Source of the DNA: Trissonchulus latispiculum
Taxonomy: Eukaryota; Nematoda; Enoplea; Enoplida; Ironidae
Assembly (NCBI GenBank): GCA_030248195.1
Contig: JASAND010026343.1
Location: forward strand, 1-64,000
DNA: 64,000 nt
Reading direction: 5' to 3'
The notes beneath the pieces are model-generated. The model ran no database searches, was not told the DNA's origin, and worked only from the letters and a program-made list of their open reading frames with translations. Positions 20,559 through 30,500 of the stretch are shown piece by piece. The stretch's first letter is position 1. Each line of letters opens with the position of its first letter. The position numbers were made by a program, and so were the translations under genes.

Positions 20559-20605
20559 CGATTCGTCCGCACTCTTGACAAAGAGTAGCTTACGCGGACG
20601 AATCG
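20559..20605. repeat. Cruciform-type double hairpin
   Basis: CGATTCGTCCGC (20559-20570) is perfectly complementary to 20594-20605. Inside, ACTCTT (20571-20576) pairs with AAGAGT (20581-20586) around GACA. A similar nested arrangement occurs at 22572-22618 (ATGCGCT/AGCGCAT outside, TGCAGT/ACTGCA inside). Confidence 0.7.
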
Positions 20606-22207
20606 AGGATATCCAGATTCACGCTGATGGGGCCTAATACGGAGTCCTCGTAACTCTAGATCCCAGAGTCCTAACTTCATTTGCATATTTACTAAACTGA
20701 GCCTAAACCTAGATTTCCTACGTAACAAAATATTCACCAACTTCCAGATATGCATACAAGACTTGCACCCTAAAACTACATTACTGATTATTACTTATCC
20801 TGCGTACTATAGGAGTTCTGGCATAGTTTTGGCACTTCATACGAATCATGCACACAGAGAATCAATAACCATTCAGACGGTCACTTGCTCGATTATGATT
20901 GACAATTATACTGCATACAACGTACATACAAAGGTCCTAGGTAATCTAATATTGACTACGTAATCCTATTTATTAACTAAACACAATTTAAGCAACATTT
21001 ATACAATACCTAAATTAAGAACCACTTATACCTCACTTATACAACATTCAGACTAGAACAGTTCCTATTAATAAAAATGCAATCATTCATACAAATCACA
21101 CATACACTTCATTCCTGCTTATGGTCTGAGCTTTGATCACTCCAGCGATGCTCACAACCTTCATCAGACAGAAGGAGTTTCCGCGAGTCAACGCGCATAC
21201 AGTCATGGAAACCAATACAATGCCATTCATACGATTCATGTGTACACAAACATACAATTTCTTAGGTAAGTGCTTGTCTAGCTAATCCTAAAAGCAGGCA
21301 TGATTACAAACAACCTAAATGGAAACTAACTCTAATTAATATTAAGTAGCCTATGCTTCTAGCTATTATTTTAAACGTACTAAGTTAACTGAATTTAAAC
21401 GAGAATTTGTTATGAGTTTTAGGTATCTAAAACTCAGTTTGTAGTGCGGAATTTTGGCAATTTTGAAAACTTTGCAATTTTGAGAAAGCCGTGTGAGTAA
21501 TGATTGCCAAGCAATCATTACTAAACGAAACCATTATTACTAAACAAAACTACCAACAATAATTAAATTAATTAATGGGGAAGCCGGTCATTCCCCGTGA
21601 AACGCTTAATTATTAATTATTTAGAAAGAGCAAGAGATTATGTTTGGGATTCTTATTTTAAAACTCGCTCATGCGCTTTTGATAACCTATTACTTTTGGT
21701 TACCGACCTACGACAAACAGCACAAATTACGAACAGTGATTTTAAGGCTTAACAAGGCCTGAGATTAAAACGATATGGCCGGCAACTCCTAGTTGCCGGC
21801 TGTGGGGTAAATATTTCTATCAGTTAACTCAATAAAAATTAGGGTCGTAGTAAAGGGACCCTCTAACTCAAACTTAGGGATTGGGTCCCCACTGAATAAT
21901 CCCATATTCTATTTAAAAAATCCCAATTTTAGGCCAAAAAGGGGCCTTATAAAAAAGGTAAAAATCATGGTCGTGACTTGACCGAAAAATACAAATAAAA
22001 GGTGACAAAATAAACTAAATAATAGGAGGTGGAGGTCAGCAAACCTCGATATACAGAGGGTGTCGGCACGAAAAACAGAAAAACTAAAGATAGGGGCAAT
22101 TCTCAAGACCTCCATCGAACAGGAGGGGTTTACATGAGTTGCCCCATTAGTAAAATAATAAAATCATAATAAGAATAATAATAAATAAAAACAAAATTGA
22201 ACTAAAA

Positions 22208-22436
22208 AAGTGGCTCGGAAGCCCACGCATGCTATGAAAATTAAAATTGGCCTTAGGCCCAAATATACTGGATAAAACGGGGCTTTGTGGCCCAAAAATG
22301 CATAGAAAACATGGCTCATTGGCCTTAAAAAGGTATATAAAAAATTGGCCCGAAGGCCCCAATAAACACGTAAGAAAAATATGGCCCAAGGCCCAAAAAA
22401 ATGTAGAAAAAATGGCCAAAATGGCCTTTAAATCCT
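22208..22436. repeat. Array of GGCC-type mini-hairpins with A-rich spacers
   Basis: About seven GGCC-n3-6-GGCC inverted pairs (for example around 22247, 22284, 22312, 22346, 22382 and 22411) are separated by A-rich spacers. A longer relative, CTTTTCTGGCC/GGCCAGAAAAG with loop CGAA, follows at 22521-22546. Apparent ORFs on both strands are by-products of the repeat. Confidence 0.6.
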
Positions 22437-23197
22437 AAGCTTTTGTTTCTCAATTCATTGGCCAGGTATAGAAGACCTATGTGGCCCTAATTGGTGAGTG
22501 TTCGTTGGATTTTCAAAAATCTTTTCTGGCCCGAAGGCCAGAAAAGTTCTAGTTTTAGCCTAACCGGGGAGATGCGCTTTTAACCCCCATGCAGTACCAA
22601 CTGCACTGGAGAGCGCATAAAGGAGAGGGGGAAGCAACCGCTTTCGGTTGCTCTCAAACGAACACTGATTTGAAAATAAAATTTTGGGCCGAGCTGACAG
22701 TTTTGCTGACAGCTCGGTGACAGGTCATTAGCGAGACCTGGAGCTCGCTTCTTCTTTGATTTTAAGGCAAAGCTTCTAGAAGATTCTAGAACCTTCTAGA
22801 AGCTTGCCACCTTTTCCGTATGCTGCGCTGCAGCGGGCTGACCCAGCTGGCCGTTGGGGGTGAAAATTAATGAGATTTTGGATTTATTGCCCCCCAACTG
22901 ACCCATTTTTGATATATTTTGGGTGCCGAAACTTGGCGAAATTTTGCGAAACTTTCTCTAACACATAAACGCAACCAAAGGGAAAACTTTGTGAAATTTT
23001 GTAACTTTATCGAATTGTTGCGCACGATATACAATTTTCTATTAGATAAAAATTACATCACATTAATCTACGTACTTACCTACGTTTATCTAGCTACTTA
23101 TATTTGTATTCATATTATTAATAAGGGGAATTAGCCCCCTCTAAATCCAATAACCTGGGCTAATTCTATTATTTTCTTTGTTTCCTCTTTGTTGGCC

Positions 23198-23441
23198 TTG
23201 TCCTCGGCCAAAAGTTCAGGTGAGGACAACTGCTAGGCCAGGAAAGAGAAAGGCCTAGCAGAAAGAGAAAAAGAAGAAAGGAGGGAGAACAACACCTGAC
23301 TCAGGTGTAGTCTGGGAGGTAGACAACCTCCCAGACAATGAAGAAGGGAAAAAGGTTTGACTTAAGTCAAACCAAAAGAAAACCAATTTTAGAACACTCC
23401 TTTTTGGAGTGGTAAGATTACGACACAAAAAGTAATCTTAC
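23198..23441. repeat. Back-to-back hairpin cluster
   Basis: Seven stems lie almost end to end: 23198-23205/23222-23229, 23230-23239/23252-23261, 23292-23299/23301-23308, 23310-23320/23326-23336, palindrome 23354-23373, 23395-23400/23406-23411, and 23412-23421/23432-23441. The first competes with TTGGCC/GGCCAA (23192-23211). In RNA this stretch would be almost fully paired. Confidence 0.75.
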
Positions 23442-24244
23442 AAAAACATTTTCGCTTCTAACTTTCTTATTATTGGGGGTTGAAAAGTCGGGTTTGGATT
23501 TTCGGAATCAGAATCAAATTCTCTTTCATATTAGCCCAAGTCATTTTCGGACCAAAAATATTAAAATTGACTAATTATTACCTAGTTAATACCTAATTAT
23601 CACTAATTAACCCTACCTAACTACGTACTTAGCTATTTTGTACCTAATATTGAACCATCTTCCAATATTCGTTGTTTTAGATGTACGTTTCCATTTTATA
23701 GGCAATTTTACGACTAATTTTCACCTTAATTATACACATAAACTTTGTGTTTCAGGTTTATAACTTCCTGCTGACTAGCATACGTGCATTAGTAATTAAA
23801 TTATCTTTACAGGGAGGGCTATACTTGACTACTATGGGCGATACTCACCAATTCACCTAAACTTAGTTTAGTTGTCGACTGTTATCTTCGTGTGGGAGTA
23901 ACAACTCCATTTGCTGAAGGGATGGTAAGCCGAAGGGGTTAGGACTGAAGTACCCTTCTTCCACCTTTCCTGGATTAGTATCATTAGTAGTCACGCATTA
24001 GTAAGACTTAATTAGACTTAAAATCGTGTTTAGAACTAGTATTAATGTCTTAATTGAATGTGGACCTTGAACCCTATTGGTGAATTTCCTGATTTCTACT
24101 GAATACTGGCAACTCTAGCTAGACAAACATAATAATCTATACAATTATTGCTTGGACACTATTCGACAATTACTTCCCATGATGATAACCTTCACTCTTC
24201 TTTCCAATTCCTAGCATGAGAATTCGTTCCGATGATCTGATTAT

Positions 24245-24795
24245 TTTGAAACTTCTTTTAAAGCCACTCTTAGGTTACTTTTAATATCTTGTTTTATTAA
24301 TTCGGGGGACTTGTGGACCGGTGAAGCGACGCCGAGGGCCGAGGAACGCCGACCCTCGGCTGTTCCGAAAGGGCCGATTGGTCGATTTGGACGCAGTAGA
24401 CGAGCTGGCAAGGCAAGACTTAACTCCAAGCACCATACTTTCGGTGTTGGAAGGACCCAGAGACTTGGTCTTCCAGAGGACAGAGGCGGTCTTGTAGCCC
24501 AAAGTATCATTCAAAATAATTTCCTTCCGACGGTGGCGAATATCCTTCTTGATTTTAGAGAGCAGTTTGGACAACTTAGGCAATTTTGATCCACGGGACT
24601 TATATTGATCCGCAATCTTGTTTGGGAAGTTTGGCCTTCCGAAGCTTCCTCCCGAACTTGCGAAGAAAATGCAAATGATCGTGATTGGATTTGAAGTTAA
24701 GGTCAGATGGTTTGAAGGTGTCAGACTTGTGAGATGAACTGGAAGCATCTGAAGGATGCTTCGCAGTGTCAGTGTCACTGGATTTAAGCATGACC
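24245..24795 (-). pseudogene. Basic, Ser/Lys-rich gag-like remnant, one frameshift
   Basis: On the minus strand a frame opens with Met at about 24793 and reads through a Ser/Lys/Asp-rich stretch into a basic segment that stops at 24600. A second overlapping frame, switching near 24640, continues with Lys/Arg-rich helices and an Arg/Gly/Ser-rich tail to 24245-24281. The composition (acidic-Ser lead, basic helix, Arg-rich tail) resembles gag proteins of tyrosine-recombinase (DIRS-like) elements, but no zinc knuckle or diagnostic motif is present. It abuts the hairpin tract and could be part of the same element. Identification is weak. Confidence 0.3.
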
Positions 24796-24999
24796 GTAAG
24801 CAAAACAAAACAAGGGAAGAAGTGTGGCCCCCACACTTCCAGGCAAAAATACGACTTGTTGGTGGCTAGGTATAAGCGTAAGTGATTAAAGGAAAGAAAA
24901 TGTGTCAAGAGTAAGAAGCTAATTTGCATACTGCTAATTTGCATAATTAGTCGTCTTCCGGTTCCGAATTTCCACATACATACAATTTTGTTGATATAA

Positions 25000-26615
25000 A
25001 TAATTTGCATAATGCAGGTTTATTTATCCAGCATGCAATATTACAAATCACTTGTCGTGTCACAAAAAAGGCTTGTCTTCCTGCAAACACCGACGCCAGA
25101 ACAATGGTGAATTTTCATTTTGAAATGAAAGCTCGCATGAAAGCTAATTGAAAGGTGATATTGCATACACTTGTTGTACTCTTGTTCTTTGCTTTCTTCA
25201 CTTTTGTTCCTGCTTACTTGCATTTATTGAACTGGAATTGCTCAACCAATGCAGAGAGAATCCTGTACAGCATCGGTTTAATCAACTAGTGGAAGTTCGG
25301 GGACGATCTTCACATGAAATCCGAAACTTTTAGGTCACATGTGTTGTAGGCCTGGTGTATTTATATTGATTTTGACATACAGGCTCGGTGTTATTCACAG
25401 ATTTTTATGGTAATGTTTCTATCATTTCATTCTACACTGTTCGGTTTTACATAATATTGTGCATGCAAACTTACGTAGTGCTTTGTAGTAGTAGTTTTGT
25501 AGTTTAGAACGAAGTGTCTACAATATTGGAAATTAACCACAGATGCAACAGATGCAAAATTAATGTTTTTAATTTCTACAGCATTTCCAAAAATTCTACA
25601 ACTTCTGGACCCCAAAACAACATCCCCGACGGATTATGTGTGGGTTACGTGCAAGTGCTGATAGCTATTAGATAGCAATAGAACGATATTTGTTCACAAA
25701 GCAGAAAATTTTTGAAGCTAAAAATTTGAATTCTTTTTTGTAAAACATCCCAAAACGTCAGGACGGGAGGGGGGTTTCTAGCGGCCCTGTTATGTCCGTG
25801 CAGTTACTGTCCGTTTCCCATACGCTTTGGTCGTCACTCGCCCGATCCTGGCATCGATCCTTTATGTGAGCCTCCTGTTCAAGAACCAAAGCTGTAAAAT
25901 GATTACTTATTTTTGTAAATACCTGCAGAATGCAGACTATAGCATTTCCTTTCAATACAAGTTGTGGTCAGTTGTAGCTATGATTCAAAAGTAACTTCTC
26001 AATTTGTGAACAGTTACGTCAATTAGCAGATTCCTATTCTATCGATGTCTCAAACAGCAGGCCAAGGTTCATTAAACCAGCTACCAACCAAGTATGTCTA
26101 ACTGCTTACTTAGCAAAACTGTGAATTATCTGCTGATCATTCGTGGTGCAATGTCTAAAATTGTTACTGCAAATAGTAACTTATTATTTAACCAGTCAAT
26201 TGCTTCATATTTATCAGTTACTTACCTGGACAGTAACACTGCATAACTTGCATACTGGCTTTATAAATTTCAAAACAATAGATAAAGTTTGGAGAAAGAT
26301 TTTCTAGAAAACACGACATGTTTAGTCTACATGTAATTAATTGTCAAGGATAACACACAAATTCAAATGGATTTTCTTTTAGTGCGTATCGCACCCAAAT
26401 GGATTTTCTTTTTGTGAGTATCGCACTAGCCAGTCAGTTACTGTGCATAACACATTTCCTTTTACATTATAGTACGTCGAGTAATAGCGTATCAGTTAAC
26501 TTTCATAACGCATCTAGCAAAATAGATTTGTACACAAAGATTATTTAAAAATTAGCCAGTCGCAGTTGACTGGCTAATTCTAGTGTTAACAAGCAACAGT
26601 TTTGTGCAAAACTAC
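25000..26615. other. Spacer, nothing recognised
   Basis: Only short chance ORFs. A small tandem duplication of AAATGGATTTTCTTTT with GCGTATCGCAC-like sequence lies at about 26366-26430. Confidence 0.45.
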
Positions 26616-26619
26616 TGTA

Positions 26620-27365
26620 GGTTTGTGCACAGTTTCCGCGGGCAGAAATAGTTATCTATTGGTAACTATGGGCCTGCTGCGAGTAAGATTTTGCAGACTA
26701 TTGCGTGTCAGCTTTAGGAGTTAGGTTTATCTTTGTGGCTTTGCACATATATTAATGGACTGCATGTCTACTAATGAGTCTCACCCAAGGTTCATATATA
26801 TGCAGGAGTTGTACGCTACCGTAGTTTTGTCGGAAGATGTTTCCTACAATTTATGCTATTCTAATTAGTTACAGCTTTTAAAGTTGCCTTCATAGTGTTC
26901 AGATTTTCTGATGTTCCACAGTTATTACGCTGTGATTCTATTGCTGGCAATATTGCAATTGACATTATATTGCTGGAAATCTGATTGCTTGCTTGCTTAC
27001 TAATAGTCTTGGAATGAACCAGACTCAAGACAATAACTTTTTGGCTTGCTGTATGTGTCATTTGCTCTGTACGTGTGTAGAGTTTGGCGCAAAAGCAAAC
27101 TGAAAGCGTTTACATTGAATGTAATTGCGAAGACGTGAATTTGGACGAGTTTCCTAGTTTGCATACAGCATACAGCGTGAATGACTTTTGTTTTTATTCT
27201 ACAAAATTGATTTGAAAACTTAATTTGCATATCATCCCCGCGCACAAAGACTAATAAGATGCTGAGGCTTGAGCATAAATATCACTGCTGATGTGTTAAA
27301 GTTACTTTCAAACCGATTATAGTAGACCTGCTGCGCCGAGGCGCAGCAGGAAAAATAATGGGACT
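26620..27365 (-). repeat. Dispersed ~0.75-kb repeat, copy 2 (inverted relative to 8148-8900)
   Basis: Blocks match copy 1 in reverse orientation, including CCTGCTGCGC/GCGCAGCAGG as a perfect hairpin with a 4-base loop at about 27328-27350, TTATAGTAGACC, ATAAATATCACTG, TAATTTGCATATCAT and GCCTGCTGCGAG. It sits just upstream of gene C as copy 1 sits upstream of gene A, but in the opposite orientation, so it is an independent insertion rather than a duplicated promoter. Confidence 0.55.
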
Positions 27366-27597
27366 GTCAAAGTTACAAATGGAACGCTTATTTTCATTTT
27401 ATTATTTTCAGGTAAACATTCTATTCGGCAACCATTTTAATGCGGTGACTTTGAAAAATAATCTCAGTCATATATATGGTTAGCTAAAATGATTAGCAAT
27501 TTGTGTTACTGCATTCAATATTACAGGTGACATCGTTGCAAACAACCTCGTTTGGTAGCTTTAGCTTTGAACTGTATTCAGTACACCGTACTGGAAT

Positions 27598-30500
27598 ATG
27601 CATTTCACATTTACAGTAGCACTGGCTATTCTGATCAATTCGCAAAATGTCTTGTTATTGCAATTTTACGCCATTTCGAATACAATATCGATTCCATGTG
27701 CACCACCATTGGGGTCTTCAAGTAAGCTAACCTGTTAATATTGGTGTCTGTGTTGGAACTGTAAATAAACAGATGTACCGAATTTGCCGATATCCAGATT
27801 TATGTAAAACTTTTGTCAGTCCTGTTTGCCTACTGTCAATAACAATCAGTTATACATATTTCTTTACATTTTGGCTTGGATTTACTTAACGCTTTAAATT
27901 TTTAATTTTGTCTAGGTTAAACCTCCCCGGAATTTGTTAAGTTAATCGTCTGCTTGAATTCCTTGTTTCCTGAAAGAATGGTTAACTGTTTATTTTCATC
28001 ACCTACAAATCTTCAGAAGGCATATTTTGTTTAAGGTGTTGGTATCCTCTTGTGCAGTGCATTTGTGGTGATTTTTTTAAAACGCTGTAACTTTCGCAAT
28101 CTTATGAGTTGGAAAGAGTTTTATACATGGTTTTAAAGTTTATAGCCACAGGACATTCACATGAGCTTACGAAACTAGCAAAATTAGCAAAGAATATTAG
28201 CAAAAATGTTCTGATATAACGGCTAAACATAGACCAAACATTTTTGAACATCGATTTCTAAAACTGTAGAATCGGCTAAAGGTTTTTTATTGTATGATAT
28301 AAAGGACACATGGGCCTAGGGACGTTTCTTGGATTTGGCTCACCAGTCAGCACGTCTTAATGGTCGAGAAAATTGGTCAAATGCACGGTAACACGAAATC
28401 TCGCAATTTCGCAATAAGTTTTCTTGCTACTCATTTGTTTTTACCCAAACCAATAAAAACGTCCCTCCGCAGATGTGGGAATTTCCTTTCCATTCAGCCA
28501 AAAATCTCCGGAATCTGTAGACCAGTTTTCGAGAAATCGATGTTCAAAACAAAATAATCGCAGTTTTGCGTTTGCCGAAACGGTCTTTGGCCAAATCTCT
28601 AGGTTAAAGCAACGAATTCCAGGTAATAGGCATTGTTAAAATGTTCCATCAGACTATGCATCGATTGAGTATAAATGGACCAAAATTGTACATAGGATTT
28701 GTTTGATTCAAAATGGTTTTTCGGTCAAACTATAGCTTAAAGCACACTCCAGCTAGTGGGCACTGATAAAATGTGCAACGAGACAATGTATGGATCGAAT
28801 ATAAATGGACCAAAATTATCAGTAAGATTTGGCACTAATTTAGAAAACCTATTTCCTCAAAAATGGCCATTTTTTGACCCTCAAAATAGTTTTTAGCTTA
28901 TACTGACTTAGCCACTTGAAATAGCTCGAAGGTTATAAGAGCAAAAATATTCATTTCGAGGTCCTCTTTCCAGCCATGACAGTCAACCCGGTGTGTCGAC
29001 TACGTACTGAGAGAATACCAAAAAAAACCAAAAATTTTATATATTCTCACCTAAAAATGCAGGACTGGTCCCAGTATGTAAAAGAGCACGAAAATTCGTT
29101 ATTTGGTAGGTTTAGCTATTTACCTAAAAGATGAAAGCCGTATGAGTCAAAAATACTCGAAAGTAAACCAGCACCTTAAGCTATTCAATAAAATATATTT
29201 ATAAAACAACTCATTTTGACTTGCTTCAGATGTTTTTACCATGATAAAAGTATTTACTTAATTGTTTGAATGAGTCGAATTTACGCCCCACCATCACATT
29301 ACTTTAGACACTTCATTCTACTTTATTTGGATACGAGCTGTGTTTGTGAATGTGACTGAACGATCCGGAAATAAAGACTACCAATACGAATGTTGTGACC
29401 TTCCTACAACCAAGCCACTAGGTTGCCAACTTGGAGTAACGGTTTCCGACCAGTCAAACTCGGAAGCAACGTGGGAATACGATTTGAATAAACCGTATTC
29501 CACGCATCCACCTAAATTGATAACAACATATTTGTAAGTATCGACTCATTTTAGTAGGTGAGTACAAGTTGCACGTTTCACATAATGTATTTTCCCTCAG
29601 ACCAATTGCATTGGTAAACCTCGGTGAACGGGTGAATAAATGAGGTGCCTCCCTATTTTGTTTCTAAAGGTGAACCAAATTCTATCCTTGATATAAGTAA
29701 AATGAGGAAGGACCGGGAGGACAGTGCGAACTCAATCGCTGTGCTTCCACCCGTATTAGGCTATATCATTGAACAGCACACTTGAGTTCTTTTCACTTTG
29801 GTGCAAAGGCTTTTACTGCCGTTGTTTTTGCATTGAAGACTTGTGCTGCTCCTCGGGCTAGCCGCCAGATGTGGCAACGCCGAGGAAGACGGAGCATGTT
29901 TCTTAAAAAGGAGGAGACATTATCCGTCGTGATGTCGACCAGGCTTTGAGACTCCTTCTGGCAACTTGGTTGAGTTGTTTTTGACCAACCTTACGGGGCC
30001 AGTTTCCTGGCTCAACATTTTGAACCTTTGGGTGATGATCATCACATTGTGATGTCTAATGCAGCAAACAACAACAACAAAATTTCTTTCTGTTTCTTAG
30101 GAAAATCGCTTATAGTAGCAAACACAATGCTTTTAATGTTTTTAAGCAAACAATCGTTATTTTAGTGGAAGGCGATACCTGGAATTAACAGTTGAAATGG
30201 AAACCTATGTTTGAGCAATTTTCTCATCCCATACACCCACAGCTACACAGCTATAACCCCTTCTAAGAAAATTCTGCAATTCCCAGTTAGTACGACAGGC
30301 AAATAGTGCTTAGAGTAAGGCAATATTGTTCGTCCTTGACACAATTTATTAAGAAGCCGTCTCTTATTTCAAGTAGAAGTAAAAACATTGTCATTGAAAA
30401 TATGTTCTAGAAATCATATATACCAATTATTTTTGACTTTACCTAAAACTGCGGAACCAACATAGGTTACAGCAACTGAAACTAATTACCCTGGTTTTTG

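Larger units (their letters stand above)
17898..24130. repeat. Hairpin-dense non-coding tract (~6.2 kb) of dozens of perfect short inverted repeats
   Basis: No ORF looks coding. Perfect stems of 10 bp or more with loops of 22 or less include: 18104-18115/18120-18131 (12 bp), 19542-19552/19563-19573 (11), 20275-20284/20291-20300 (10), 21413-21422/21427-21436 (10), 21496-21507/21511-21522 (12), 21778-21787/21791-21800 (10), 22521-22531/22536-22546 (11), 22771-22782/22793-22804 (12), 23128-23137/23157-23166 (10), 23230-23239/23252-23261 (10), 23310-23320/23326-23336 (11), a 20-nt perfect palindrome at 23354-23373, and 23412-23421/23432-23441 (10). A 12-bp stem at 20559-20570/20594-20605 encloses a second hairpin. 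Many 6-8 bp stems lie between. Stems differ in sequence, so this is not a simple repeat. An (AT)n run sits at 19172-19209. What the tract is remains unknown. Confidence 0.8.

Noticed and set aside
22208..22436. CRISPR-like array of repeats and spacers
   Set aside because: The GGCC pairs are short, inverted and variable, spacers are A-rich and similar, and there are no cas genes in what is clearly an animal-type locus.
24311..24589. Plus-strand 92-codon ORF over the gag-like remnant
   Set aside because: It is the antisense shadow of the Arg/Ser-rich minus-strand frame and has no recognisable features.
27328..27350. Helitron 3' hairpin
   Set aside because: A good 10-bp hairpin, but no CTRR end or TC start could be matched at the repeat boundaries.
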